Of a stretch of DNA of 64,000 nucleotides, positions 45,840 to 57,179 are shown piece by piece. The position numbers and the translations under genes were made by a program. Position 1 is the first letter of the stretch, and each line of letters begins with the position of its first letter. Origin of the DNA: Callorhinus ursinus (taxonomy: Eukaryota > Chordata > Mammalia > Carnivora > Otariidae); assembly GCF_003265705.1 (NCBI RefSeq), contig NW_020313157.1:2959570-3023569 (forward strand), read 5' to 3'. The notes beneath the pieces are model-generated. The model was not told where the DNA came from. It saw nothing but the letters and a program-made list of their open reading frames with translations, and did no database searches.

Positions 45840-47610
45840 TGAATATCATGAATGTATTTTAGTAGATACTTTTCCCCCCAAATGGATTGTGCCAATTTCC
45901 CCTCCTACTGTCGTGTGTGTGAGGAGGTAAAGTGGCAGTGGAGGAGAAAATACATCTCCAACATGTACCATTGATCCTCTTTGTGTTCTTTGGGAGGGGA
46001 CTGGGCATTCTTGGTTCCTGGTGGCCTCCCTTGGCCTATTTTAAGGGTCTCTTTTAGGGATAAACCTTATGGAAATGTATGTGCGCTGATGTTCTCAAGG
46101 ATCATTAAGTTACACTGCGTCCTCCTTACAAAGAAGATCCTCGGAAGAAATTCCTGTGGAGTCTCAGTAGCAGAAATAATTTCATTTCTCCTGAGCAGTT
46201 GGTTTGCTCTTATTTTAAGGACACTGAATTGGCGAGTGATCGAGTTACACACATGTGAGGTCCTTACGCGCGAAGTGCCGGTTGCATTTGTGTCAGCCTT
46301 ACGAATGGCTCCATTTTGTGTGCCAGCCTTGGTGTGGTTTTCTTCTGCTCTAACCTTCAGTTCTTGCTTTCTTGCTATACTTTATGAGTACTCGGGAGCC
46401 ATCTTCATGCTTTTCTGGCACAGGTGGGTTATCATAAATAAATGCCGCGTCTGCCACGATTTGGGGTGTGTTTGCCCAGCTCTGCGATGTTTGAAGGGTT
46501 GTCTGGCAGAAGTGGGAGCCTTCCTGTGACCTCAGCCTCCTTAGCCGGTGATGAGCTGGCTTCAGAATGGCTTGAGACAAGTATGTAAAGCACAAGGAAA
46601 TCCTCCAGCTGCCTTTGGAGCCTGCTGGCCGGGCCATCCTTCGCCTCAGACCTTGCTGGCTCTGGTTCCATCCTGTACCACCCGAGCCTTTCTGACTGTC
46701 CCTTCTTTATCCAGTTGCCTCTCTGCTTTTCTGGGTGCCCCTGTGCTGTGCCATTTGCCTTTTTCATTCTCTCTCGAGTTCTGCTTGCCCTCCGTTGCCC
46801 TGCAAGTCCTGGGCTAGGCATGGAGTCAGTACCACCCCCTGTCCTGGTCCCCTCTCTTCTCTGGCCCTACCGGGTTGCAGGTTTCTGGTGTTGATGGACA
46901 GGAGCGCATGCTGACCGAAAGGAGAGGATAGGACTGGGGGCTGCAGGGCCTACATGTGGCAGCTGTAGAAAGGAATGCCCTCCCCAAACCCACTCTCCCC
47001 CCACCTCACCCCTGGTGTTGAAAAGGAGCAAGGAGTGACAGCTGCAGAATTTCCTGAATTAGGGGGCCTAAGTCACAGGCTCCCCATCCCACCCCCGGGG
47101 TGCGGCTGGTTCTGGTGGACAGCCTCTGGATCTAATTACAGAGGGAGCAGGAAAGTGACTAGAGAAGGCTGCACGTGCTGCACGGGTATCAGAGATCAGC
47201 TGGTCTGGCTCCCATTGCCTCCCGCCCTGCGGGAGATAAAGAGGAGGTCGGAAAACCCGAAGAGAGAATTGATGAAAATCTCCTGTTCCTCTATCAGAAG
47301 GAAGTGTCGGTGGGGTTGGGTAGGCTCTGGGGCTTAACGGGGGGTGGGGGTGGGGCTGCTCATTTGAGATCAGGGAGGGGATCCTTGAGAGATCCAGCGG
47401 GAAGGTGAGGTGGCAGGTGGGGCGGTGACCCCCGAGCACTGTGGCTTGTTCTGGGCCTCATGTGGTATATTGGACAGGGCAGAACTAGCGCTCTCTGCTA
47501 GTGAGTTCCCTGCTAAGGGAGGTGTTTGGGCAAGGCTGCACAGATACCACAGTTTTTGTGGAGGGGATTCCTGCCCTGGCTGGAGCTCTAACAGGGCTAG
47601 GTGAGGGCTC
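45840..47610. other. Unique intergenic sequence
   Basis: No repeat family is recognised for most of this 1.8 kb. A 182-codon open frame at 45981-46529 (plus) has ordinary base composition but no recognised domain. No splice structure was identified. Confidence 0.35.
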
Positions 47611-47629
47611 TCTAAGAATTATGACCTGA

Positions 47630-47827
47630 GGGGTGCCTGGGTGGCTCAGTCGGTTAAGCATCCGACTCTTGGTTTCGGCTCAGGTCTGATCTCAGGGTCG
47701 TGAGATGGAGTTCCCTGTTGGGCTCTGTGCTCAGTGGGGAGTCTGCTTGAGATTCTCTTTCTGTCTGCCCCTCCCCCAATGCTCCCTATCTCTCTCTCTC
47801 AAATAAATAAATAAATCTTAAAAAAAA
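47630..47827 (+). mobile_element. Can-SINE, 16-bp target duplication
   Basis: Flanked by AAGAATTATGACCTGA at 47614-47629 and 47828-47843. Intact head and tail. Confidence 0.93.
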
Positions 47828-47990
47828 AAGAATTATGACCTGAAAGTTTATTTTCAGTGGAATCTACCTTCCTTTTTAATCTCTTGCTTTCCGAACAAAA
47901 TGTCCTTTTTTGTTCTTTGATTTTAAAAAAAAATTATGGTTAAAATTTACTGTTTTAATCACTTTTAATTTTTTTAAAGGATTTTCAGGG

Positions 47991-48392
47991 TTTTTTTTTA
48001 AAGATTTATTTATTTATTTTGAGAGACTGAGAATGAGAGAGAGAGAGAGAGCACATACATGAGGGGGGGAGGGTCAGAGGGAGAAGCAGACTCCCCACTG
48101 AGCAGGGAGCCCAATGTGGGGCTCGATCCCAGGACTCCAGGATCATGACCTGAGCTGAAGGCAGTCGCCCAACCGACTGAGCCACCCAGGCGCCCCATTT
48201 TTAATTTTTTTAAAAGATTTTTAAAATTTATTTGACAGAGACACAGTGAGAGAGGGAACGTAAGCAGGGGAGTGGGACAGGGAGAAGCAGGCTTCCCGGG
48301 GAGCTGGGACCCTAATGTGGGGCTTGATCCCAGGACCCTGGGACCATGACCCGAACTGAAGGCAGATGCCCAATGACTGAACCACCCAGTGG
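47991..48392 (-). mobile_element. Two adjacent reverse Can-SINEs
   Basis: 47991-48196 ends 'ACTGAGCCACCCAGGCGCCCC'; 48204-48392 ends 'ACTGAACCACCCAGTGGC'. They are separated by only about 7 A/T bases and both lie in an A/T-rich L1 remnant. Confidence 0.88.
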
Positions 48393-48459
48393 CATGAAGC
48401 ACATTTGCAATGTTGTGTGATCATCACCACTGTCCTTCTCCAGAATGTTTCATTATTCC

Positions 48460-48648
48460 TTTTTTTTTTAAAGATTTTATTTATTTATTTGACAGAGAGA
48501 GAGAGAGCAGAAGTAGGGGGAGCGGGAGGGGGAGAAGCAGACTTCCCACTGAGCAGGGAACCTAATGCGGGGCTCGATCCCAGGACCCTGGGATCATGAC
48601 CTGAGCTGAAGGCAGATGCTTAACAGACAGAGCCACCCAGGCGCCCCT
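48460..48648 (-). mobile_element. Can-SINE, reverse
   Basis: T-run, 'AAAGATTTTATTTATTTATTTGACAGAGAG' and terminal 'AGAGCCACCCAGGCGCCCC'. The flanking TTTCATTATTC is duplicated (about 48448 and 48651). Confidence 0.91.
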
Positions 48649-48804
48649 GTTTTCATTATTCTAAATAGAAACTCTAACCATGAAACTCTTAACTCCTCTG
48701 CCCCCTTCCCTCCACCCATGGCACCCACCATTCTACTTTCTGTCTCTGACTTTTCTGGGTACCTCATGTAAGTGCAGTCACACGATATCTGTCTCTTATG
48801 GGCT

Positions 48805-49158
48805 CACTTGCCTCCTCTCAAAATTCATGTTGAAGTCCTAACTTCTAGTATCTCAGAATGTGCCTATACTTGGTTTTGGGGTCTTTACTGAGGTCACTGA
48901 GGTAAAATGAGGTCATATGGGTGGGCATTAACCTAATATGATTGGTGTCTGTACAAGAAGAGGAGATTAGGACACAGATAACACAGACCAGGAGATGACC
49001 ATGTGAGGAAACAGTGAGGAAAGGGGGCCGTCTACAAGCCAAGGAGACAGGCCTCAGAAGAAACCAGCCCTGCTCATACCTTGATCTCAGACTTCCAGAA
49101 CAGCGAGAAATCAGTGTCTGTGGTTTGTCATGGTGGCCCCAGCAAACGAGTGCAGTGT
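48805..49158 (+). mobile_element. MaLR LTR (MST/MLT1-like) inserted in L1
   Basis: 'AAATTCATGTTGAAGTCCTAACTTC', 'TATCTCAGAATGTGCC', 'AAATGAGGTCATATGGGTGGG', 'TATGATTGGTGTCTGTACAAGAAGAGG', 'ACCTTGATCTCAGACTTCCAGAAC' and 'GTGGCCCCAGCAAACGAGTGCA' are in LTR order. Confidence 0.85.
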
Positions 49159-49401
49159 GCTTCTGTGACTGGTTTATTTCGTTTAGCATTAACATTTCGA
49201 AGGCTCATCCGTGTTGCAGCATGTATTAAAATTCCATTTTTTATGGCTGAATAATATCCCATTGTATGGATAGGCCACACTTGGTTGCTCTGCTCATCTG
49301 CTGATGGGCACCTGGGTTGTTTCCACCTTTTAGCTCTTGTTTATTGTGCCGCTGTGAACATGGCCGTGCAAGGACCTGTTTGAACCCAGTTGGGGCATCT
49401 T

Positions 49402-49780
49402 GTTTTTTTTTCTTTTAAAGATTTATTTATTGGGGCACCTGGGTGGCTCAGTTCGTTAAGTGTCTGCCTTCAGCTTGGGTCATGATACCAGGGTCCTGGG
49501 ATTGAGTACTGTGTCAGGCTTCCTGCTTGGTGGGGAGCCTGATTCTTTTCCCTCTGCTGCTCCTCCTGCTTGTGCTCTCTTTCCCTCTCTCTCTCTCTCT
49601 CAAATCAATGAAATCTTTCAAAAAAATAATAAAGATTTATTTGGGGGGGAGGGGCAGAGGGAAAGAGAGAGGGAGAATCTTAAGCAGACTCCCCATGCTG
49701 GGCTCGATCTCATGACCCTGAGATCAGGAGCTGAGCTGAAATCAAGGGTCAGATGCCTGACTGAGCCACCCAGGCGCCCT
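49402..49780. mobile_element. Forward SINE nested in a reverse SINE
   Basis: Outer reverse element 49402-49431 and 49629-49780, flanked by TGGGGCATCTT at 49391-49401 and 49785-49795. Inner forward element 49432-49628, duplicating AAAGATTTATTT at about 49417 and 49632. Confidence 0.88.
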
Positions 49781-49994
49781 CAGATGGGGCATCTTTAAAT
49801 CACATGCACTTAGCCCTTTAAATGGTGCTGGGTTCACACTTTTCCCTTCCACCTGTTTTGGCTTCTGGTGTTTTTCTCTGGCCCTTCAGCCTGCACCTTT
49901 CCCTATTCTTCCACACAGCCCTCCACACCCTTTCCCTGACACGCCAATTCCTCTCTTCCCCTGACGGTGTTCACTTGGATTGATGGGAGCAGTC

Positions 49995-50160
49995 ACGGTT
50001 TTGTGAGTCAGGCACATCCAGGTTCAAATTTGGATCGCTCTGCTCCTATGTGGTGGTGTTGAACAAGTTACCACAGCAGTCGGAGCCTTGGCCTCCTCAC
50101 TGTGAATGGTGGTGGCATGCCCACCTCTCCTGACACGTGAAGCATCTGGCCCGGAGTGGG
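49995..50160 (+). repeat. MIR element fragment
   Basis: 'TTTTGTGAGTCAGGCACATCCAGGTTCAAATTTGG' and 'GTTGAACAAGTTACCACAGCAG' follow the MIR 5' half. Confidence 0.6.
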
Positions 50161-50269
50161 CGCGTCATTGACCTTGACTTCCTTTTCTGTCCCAGGACCC
50201 AGTGCTGCCTCCAGCCCCTCATGGCGAGCCCTTCCCCCCAGCCATGAACATGGATGGAAGACTCAGTAT

Positions 50270-50668
50270 TGGTGTATTAATCACGTTCTCCAGAGAAACA
50301 GAGACGATAGGATATCTGTTTATAGAGAGAGGTTGTGGGGACCAGAAAGTCAGAAATCCACAGGGGAAGCTGGTGGCCAGAAATTCTGGCAAGAGTGATT
50401 GTTGCAGTCTTGAGTCAGAAAGTAGTCAGAGGCAGCGTTCCTTCCTCCTCCGGGATTGGGGAAGTGAGCACAGCCTTTATTCTTAAGGCCTTCAACTGAT
50501 GGGATGAGGCCCACCCACATTATGGAGGGTGATCTGCTTGACTCAGAGTCTACAGATTAAATGTGATGCCCATGTAAAAAATAACTGCACAGTAACGTTC
50601 AGGCTGATATTTATCAAACAACTGGGCACCATAATCTAGCCAAGTTAACACATTAAATTAACCATTGT
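50270..50668 (+). repeat. Ancient LTR-like repeat (family not determined)
   Basis: 'GTTCTCCAGAGAAACAGAGACGATAGGA', 'GGCCTTCAACTGATGGGATGAGGCCCACCCACATTATGGAGGGT', 'CCAAGTTAACACATTAAATTAACCAT' is a phrase order common across mammalian genomes. I recognise it as interspersed repeat but cannot name the family reliably. Confidence 0.55.
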
Positions 50669-50814
50669 GGTTGGTAACTCCCCAGCTTTCTTCAGACTGG
50701 TCTATAGATTGATTGTAATTCCAATTAAAATCCAAGAAGGCCTTTAAAGAGCAATTTACAGGCTGAATCCAAAATTCATATGGATGTGTAAAGGAATTAA
50801 AATAGCCCAAACAA

Positions 50815-51085
50815 TTTTTTTAAGTTTATTTATTTATAATCTCTGTACCCAACATGGGTCTCGGACTCATGACCCTGAGATCAAGCATCACATGCCCTTC
50901 TGACTGAGCCAGCCAGACAACTTCAAAACAACTTTTTTTCTCTTTTTGGTGGGGGAGGGGAGGAGAGAGAAGGAGAGAGAGAAATCCTAAGCAGGCTCCA
51001 TGCCCAGCACAGAGCCTGACATGGGGCTTGATCTCATGACCCTGAGATCATGACCTTAACCGACTGAGTCACTCAGGCACCCCCC
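50815..51085 (-). mobile_element. Two adjacent old reverse SINEs in L1
   Basis: 50815-50921 is the short old form ('ATCTCTGTACCCAACATGGG', 'GACTGAGCCAGCCAGACAAC'). 50933-51085 is a second element ('CTCCATGCCCAGCACAGAGCC', 'GACTGAGTCACTCAGGCACCCC'). Confidence 0.78.
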
Positions 51086-51865
51086 CAAAAAAAACTTTTA
51101 GATCAAAGTTGGAGGATTCACACTATGTGATTTTAAGACTGATTAGGAAACCACAGTGGAAGGACGGACACATAGACCAACAGAAAGAATACAGTTTGGA
51201 AGTAGCTTTACACACATATGGTCAATTGATTTTCAGTAAAAGGTGCAAAGGCAGTTGAGTGGAGGAAGGATAGTCTCTTCAACAAATGCTGACACAACTG
51301 GCTTTCCACATGCGAAAATCTAAACTTGGGTTTATACCTTGCAACATATTAAAAATTACACAAAATGGATCATAGATCTAAAGGTAAAACCTAAATTATT
51401 ACACTTCTAGGTGAAAACAGGAAAACATCTTGGGCATCTTGGGTTAGGCGAAGAGTTCTTTGGATTTGATAAAAATTATGAACTTCTCTTTGAAAGACAC
51501 CTCAGTGCATGAATACAAGCCACTGATGGTGAGAATATTTACAAAGTACGTATCTGAGGAAGGGCTTGTATTCAGTGTATGTAAAAAAAACTATCAACAC
51601 TGAAAAGAAAAAACCAACCCATAAAAAATAGGTGAAAGATTTGAACAGGTGCTTCACCAAAGACACATGAAAGAAGCAGATGACAAATACGCACATGGAA
51701 ACATGCTTAATATCCCTAGTCAGCAGGAAAATGCAGACTGAAACTACAATAAGAGACCACAATTTACCTACAAGAATGACTAAAACCTGAAAGACTGACC
51801 ATACCAAGGATTGGCAAGGATATAGAGGGCCTGGTGGTGGGAATGTAAAATGGCACAGTCATCTT

Positions 51866-52059
51866 TTTTTTTTTTTTTTAAATCTTTATTTATTTGAGAG
51901 AGAGAGAGTGAGAGAGGGAGCATGAGAGGAGAGAGGGTCAGAGGGAGAAGCAGACTCCCCGCTGAGCAGGGAGCCCGATGGGGGACTGGATCCCAGGACT
52001 CCAGGATCATGACCTGAGCTGAAGGCAGTCGCTTAACCGACTGAGCCACCCAGGCGCCC
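51866..52059 (-). mobile_element. Can-SINE in L1, 17-bp target duplication
   Basis: Flanked by AATGGCACAGTCATCTT at 51849-51865 and 52060-52076. Poly-T start, terminal 'ACTGAGCCACCCAGGCGCCC'. Confidence 0.93.
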
Positions 52060-52619
52060 AATGGCACAGTCATCTTAGAAAAAAATTAAATAGTCTCCCA
52101 CCATGCGATCCAGCCCCTCCCCTCCTGGGTATTTACCCAAGAGAGGGGAAAGTGAACGTGTATAGGTTGCATTGTGTATGAATGTTCACAAACTTGGAAA
52201 CAATCCAGATGTCTCTCAAGAGGAGAATGGATGGCAAATTGTGCTCAGTCCTTACAGTGGAATACTCTTGAGAATAAAAAGGAATTGAGCTATCAATACA
52301 TAACTGCAACGTGAATAGATCTCAAAATAATTATGCCGAGTGAAAGAAGCCAGATAAAAAAAGAACACATACGATGAGATTCCATTTGTATCCAAATCTA
52401 GGAAATGCAAAATAACGTGTAGTGACAGAAAGCAGCTCCATGCTGGTTGCCGGGGAAGGGGGTGGGCAGAGGGGACTAGGAAGGGACACGAGGAAAATTT
52501 AGGAGAGGAATCTGTTTGTTATTTTAATTGTGCTTCTACGCGTACGTCAAAATGTATCAGATGTGAATAGTGTTCTGTGCTGCATGTGGATTATACCTCA
52601 GTAAAGCTGTCTCAATGTA

Positions 52620-53440
52620 AAGCCCATAGAAGAATGGCCAACTGACTTCAGCTCTTTTCCTCATGGCCTACCGCTACCCTCACAGTGACACCCTCCCCTC
52701 CAGCCAGACCAGCCAGTGTCTGCTGTCCCTCAGCTTCATAGAACTGGCTCTTAGGGGCCATCACATGCCCTTGGGAAAATTACATCAAATAGCACATTAC
52801 AGACATGATGGAAGGTCCTGGAACCCCCCTGTCACTGGAAATGGATCTCTGTCCATTGGCTTACATCACAGCATGGGACACGACTCCTAGCTCTCCCTTT
52901 TTTGCTCCCGTCAGCATTCTGTATCTTCCGGAGGCCTGAGAAGGTTAAGCTTCTAGCCGTTGACCTCAGAGGTCAGATGTTGCAGGTTTCTTTTAACTGG
53001 CCATTGTGGCTTCACCTTCCTGACCTTTAGGGAGGGACCAAGACGTAGGTAGGTGGCTATCACATAGAATCTCTCTGGCTTTGCTCTTCGGCTCCTTCAT
53101 TCACAAAACCGAGGCATGTGAAGGTCAGTGACTTTGTCTCAGACTTCAGATCAAGTTAGCTCAGATACCACGAAGGCTTGAGTTCCTAGCCCCTAGACCT
53201 AACCCAAGGGATGCCCCACGTTTTCTCCACCACCTCTGCCCTGTGACCCATGTCAGATGACTCCAGGGCTGCTTAGGGGAGAGAATCTGGCCCCAGCCGT
53301 GCCTTCTGGGGCCAGGCAGCTGGCCGGGCAGTGGCAGAGTGAGCCTCCGCACAGCCTGTCAGGGTCTGCGCTGCTTCTCCATCACGTCCACCCAGTTGCC
53401 CTAGTGACTGTGTGACCCTTCTCCCCCACCCTGCGCCGTC
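52620..53440 (+). other. SRL proximal upstream region
   Basis: Unique sequence leading to the SRL promoter. It contains a CAGCTG E-box at 53317-53322 and no recognised exon. Confidence 0.5.
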
Positions 53441-53447
53441 ACCCGCC

Positions 53448-53473
53448 CTATAAATAGAGGCGAGGAGCAGCTG
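53448..53473 (+). promoter_or_regulatory. SRL: SRL core promoter: combined TATA/MEF2 element and CAGCTG E-box
   Basis: CTATAAATAG at 53448-53457 is an exact match to the MEF2 consensus YTAWWWWTAR and also contains a TATA box (TATAAAT). CAGCTG at 53468-53473 is a muscle E-box type site 11 bases downstream. SRL is a striated-muscle gene, so MEF2 plus E-box control fits known muscle promoter logic. The TATA lies only 44 bases from the ATG. Confidence 0.75.
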
Positions 53474-53492
53474 GGCTCTCTTGGCAGTCACC

Positions 53493-53553
53493 ATGAGGAC
53501 GCTGGTCCTGCTCTGCTGCTTCGTGGCGTCGCTCCTGCCCCTAGGACAAACAG
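53493..53553 (+). CDS. SRL: Sarcalumenin exon 1 (signal peptide), partial gene
   Basis: Encodes MRTLVLLCCFVASLLPLGQT plus one base of the next codon, with donor ACAG|GTATTA at 53554. The hydrophobic run LVLLCCFVASLL is a signal peptide, and the N terminus strongly resembles the human sarcalumenin start (MKALVLLGCLLASLL-type). Codon phase 1 at the boundary fits a following Glu codon as in human. SRL encodes a GTPase-fold, calcium-binding glycoprotein of the sarcoplasmic-reticulum lumen that stabilises SERCA. Position next to TFAP4 matches human 16p13.3. The ATG context GTCACCATGA is good, with A at -3. Only this exon is in the window. Confidence 0.85.
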
Positions 53554-56379
53554 GTATTATGACCCTCACCCCTGTCAGCCAGGCCAGACAGTGACCCCCA
53601 TGTGCCCTGAGGTCTTATGTTTACTGTGGGGGGCGACGGGGGAGGGAGGCTCAAGTGATAGATGGAGGATGAGGCCTCCTCTGTGGCTCCTGAAGTTGAC
53701 GGCAAACCTTGACTCTGGGCCGGTCTCATCATTGTCTCCGTCCCTTCTCCCTGGGGCCCAGGAGAAAACTGGGTCCAGAGACCCCAAGAGCAGTCAGGGG
53801 CTCACGGGGAGGCCAGAGGAAGTGGGAGCCGTGGACTGAGAGGTGCAGGCAGGTGTGAGGCCTGAGCCAAGGGCCGGGAGCCAAAGGGCAGGTCTGGCCA
53901 GTAGATGCTGGGGAAGGAGACCCCGAAAGTTAAGACTAGGGGACCCTCCTAGATGGACAAAAGAACCCAGTCCTGGTGCTCGAGGGGCCCTGGAAGTCTC
54001 AGTCATGTTGCCCTCCTACTTGGTGGAGATTGGGCAGGGGGCTGGCTTTGCATGATTGAGGACCAGGTACAGTGGACAGAATTGGGGCTGTCTGGGGAAT
54101 GGTGGAATAGAGGAGGTGGTCAGTTTGGTACGGGATTGGAGATGTAGTTGGGGATTGGGCACAGAGTTCAGGAGAGGAGTGGGATACTCCAAAGTACCCC
54201 TGAGCCAGGCTGGGGGCTTCACTGGAAGGGGGCGGAGGGCCTGTGTGCATGGATTTTCCTCTGGGATCTCGGCACTTTGTGTGGCAGAGGTGGAGGCTCA
54301 GGTTACAGCATGGGAGTTATTTATAGGGATGGAGGGGACACCAGAGGGTTTGCTACCTCTCTCTTCCTGAGACTCCTGGGGCTGGGTCCCCCTTGGGGAT
54401 GCTTCAGGGGTGATCTGGGGTGCCCCCAGGAATCTGGGTCTCTTGCTTTGTCTTGCCATGTGTTGGCAGTCTTCAGATGCACAGGGGACCATGGGGTCCA
54501 GAGGCCCAGCCTCTCCAACCTTCGAGGTTCTGTTTGTTGAGGTCCCAGCCCCTGCCACTAGAGCAGGTGGTGGGCAGAAGCAGAAGGTGTTCCCTCGGGG
54601 GGTTAGGGATCAAGGTGGGGGGCTCCGGCCTTGCATGTACTGCTGGGTCCCGCCCTTGTCTGCCCTTGAGTTAATTTGGGCCTTGCAGGGCTGCCGTGGC
54701 TGGAGCGGTGAGGATGCCAAGCGGCTGTCAGGTGGCTAAGTATGGAAACAGCAGTGTAATTGGATCCTGAGCTCCCCTTCACAGCCCTTGCCCTGCTCTG
54801 CCCAGCCCCAGCTGCCACCTCGCCTCACTTCCACACAGCCGGCCCAGGGACTTTTAGCCTTTTAGGGACATCCTTCATCTTTCCTCCCAACGAGGGAACT
54901 GGACATCTGGAATGTTCCACGGGTCTCACTGGGGGATCTTGCTGTGGGGAAAGGAGGCAGGCAGGCAGGCACTTTGTGTGAAGATCCTCTCTGTGCACGC
55001 TCTTTCCTTCCTGGACTCTGCAGTGTGCCCCTGGCCTGGCTTCCAGGGAGGCCTTGCTCACCACGTGCAGGGTGCCCTCTCTCCACCCAGGGGTGGATTT
55101 TATCACTCTTCCAGCTGTAGGTTACCCTAAAAGACAGCTCTCTCTTGCACCCACTGGGAGGTTCCAACCATGAGGGTGGCTTCTCCCTGCCCCTATGATG
55201 ACGGTCCTTCCTACTGGTTGATTTCCCCCTAGAATTGTGCCACTAAGTAAATGCCATCTTGCCCAAGGGCAGCAGCTTTGCTCCTGAACTTCCCACCCTA
55301 CCCCTGGACGCTTGCCCCTCACTGCATTGCAGGCGGGCTTTCTCTCTAACATACTTCCTGCTTCCTGGGGGGTGAAGCTGCCCTTCCTTCTTTGGTCCTC
55401 ATGTTGCTTCTATGGTCTCCTGGACCATGGCAGCCTCTTCTTGTTCCCAAGCAAGGGACCAAGGGCCTCTCCTGATGCTAGGAACAGCTGGAGCTGCCAG
55501 GGCCCAATCACCAGGCACCCCTCGAGTCTTCACCCCCCATCCATGGCCCCCAGGCATTTGTGACCACTGGGGTCCCCGTCTTTGTCTTGGGGACTTGGCC
55601 TGGTGACAGGCCTGCTCAAGGACAGGGTAAAGCAGCCTTGAGTTGCTTTACTGTGTCCCCTCATTTTCGAGGTAAGAGCGAAAGCCAGAGGCATGAGAGA
55701 TGCACACAAGGTTAGGCAGTGAATTATGGACAGGCATGTGTAGCCCAGGGCCGTCGCCCCCCACCCTGGAGTTCCTGTCCTCCCCTCAGCCTCTCTCTCT
55801 CTGACGGCCACCTAACTCCCTCTGCCTTTGGAGAGGCCGCCTGTGGGGAGCTTTGCTCCGGATGCCTCTGATCCTTTGACTCCTCCGAGGGTGGGGTGGG
55901 GTGGGGAGTGGCCAGTGCTGAGGAAGCAATTGGGTTCAAGCCAGTCGTGTTTGTTAGGCTGGATTCAGGACATCTTTGCTTCCTGTTGCCTGCTTGATGC
56001 AGAGAGTGGGGCAGATGGGGATTCTGAGTCTGTTCCTCCTCCTCCAGCCCAGCCCAGCCCTGGTTTGCAGACTTGCAGCCTGCTCTGGCCTCCACCCTGC
56101 CATCCCAATGGGGAGAAGTTGGTGCATGCTGGGGCTGACCTGCCCCTCCATGAGAGATGAGGGTCTGTCCGGAACCCCTCTGTGGCCCCTCCTCCCCCAC
56201 CCCAGGCTGGTTATATCCAGAAAGATTCTGTATTCATGTTCCCTCAACAGGACAGCCCTCCTGCCTGACCAACCATGGGGAGGGCTACTGAGAGAAGGTC
56301 ATAACCTCAGAGGCCTTGGGGAGAAAGCAGAAGCCTTGGCAGCCCCCCTGCAAACTGTATCTCCAGTGATTTCCCTGAC

Positions 56380-57100
56380 TCCTGGCTCAGTGCAGCTGGA
56401 GGAGACCGTAGGGAGCATCTCGTCTGCCATTTCCCACGACGAGTCTACAAAGCACACACTGGGATTTGCCAGTGGATGTGCACACCTTGCTTGGTGGTCT
56501 GTGGAACCAGAGTTTGGGAAATGCTGGTTTTGTCCCACATCTGGGTGTGACAGTGAAAGTCACACAGCTAGTTCAAGGCAGGGCCAGAGCTGGAATTCAG
56601 GTCTCCTTGCTCCCGCAGAAGGAGGTCAGATGAGGCCAGCTGCATTCCCCCTGGCCATTTGGTGCTCATTTAGGTGTGGTGGGCTGAGAAGGAGCCTAAT
56701 CACTATGGACACAGGAGGAAGATGGCTCTTCCTCTTTGGTAGGGTCTCAGGGCCAAGGGCAGGGTCTGGGTGCTGTACCTCCTGGCCTGGAATGAGGGTG
56801 CGGTGGAACGGTGGACAGATGTGGGGTCTGCTGCTGTGGGATGCTGGGTTAAGCTCTCTCCTGGACAGCTTCCCTGCTCCAAATCCAAATCCAGACCCAC
56901 TCCCTGCACAACCCCTCACATTTATATATTGCTTGAGTGCAAAGCCTTTCATTCAAATACCTTACCACATCTCACCATGTATTAATCATTCCAGATTTAT
57001 GGCATGCCTCCTATTGTTTAGGCGTGGTACTGGAGGGATCCAGACAGGCATTGTGTCCTTGGCATGCTTACCTCCAGTTTGGGAGATAGGGCATCTCCCA
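56380..57100 (+). repeat. MIR and L2-like fragments in SRL intron 1
   Basis: 56530-56615 ('GTGAAAGTCACACAGCTAGTTCAAGGCAGGGCCAGAGC') is MIR-like; 56985-57100 ('TTCCAGATTTATGGCATGCCTCCTATTG..GGCGTGGTACTGGAGGGATCCAGACAGG') is L2-like. Confidence 0.5.
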
Positions 57101-57179
57101 TCTTGTACCTGCACGCACACAAGCAGGACACACGTGAGCGTCATGAGGGAGGTCCAGGTGGAGTGAGGTGGGGTGGAAG

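Larger units (their letters stand above)
48393..49400 (-). mobile_element. L1 3' fragment, reverse, split by a SINE and an LTR
   Basis: 'GCAATGTTGTGTGATCATCACCACTG', 'TAGAAACTCTAACCATGAAACTC', 'CTACTTTCTGTCTCTGACTTTTC', then the LTR at 48805-49158, then 'TTCGTTTAGCATTAACATTTCGAAGG', 'GGCTGAATAATATCCCATTGTATGG' and 'GGTTGTTTCCACCTTTTAGC'. The L1 order continues across the LTR. Confidence 0.8.
50670..52615 (+). mobile_element. L1 3' half (ORF2 end and 3' UTR), plus strand, with SINE insertions
   Basis: 'TTCCAATTAAAATCCAAGAAGGC', 'TTCATATGGATGTGTAAAGG', 'AAGACTGATTAGGAAACCACAGTGG', 'GGTCAATTGATTTTCAGTAAAAGG', 'TTTGGATTTGATAAAAATTATG', 'TATTTACCCAAGAGAGG' and 'GTGAAAGAAGCCAGATAAAAA' are in ORF2-to-3' UTR order over nearly 2 kb. 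It is broken by frameshifts, stops and three SINEs, so it is not active. Confidence 0.88.

Noticed and set aside
50670..52615. Open frames in the L1 region as host genes
   Set aside because: They follow L1 ORF2/3' UTR order and are broken by SINEs and stops.
55976..57166. 396-codon open frame in SRL intron 1
   Set aside because: It crosses MIR- and L2-like repeat fragments, has no recognisable domain and has no splice or poly(A) context. Treated as chance.
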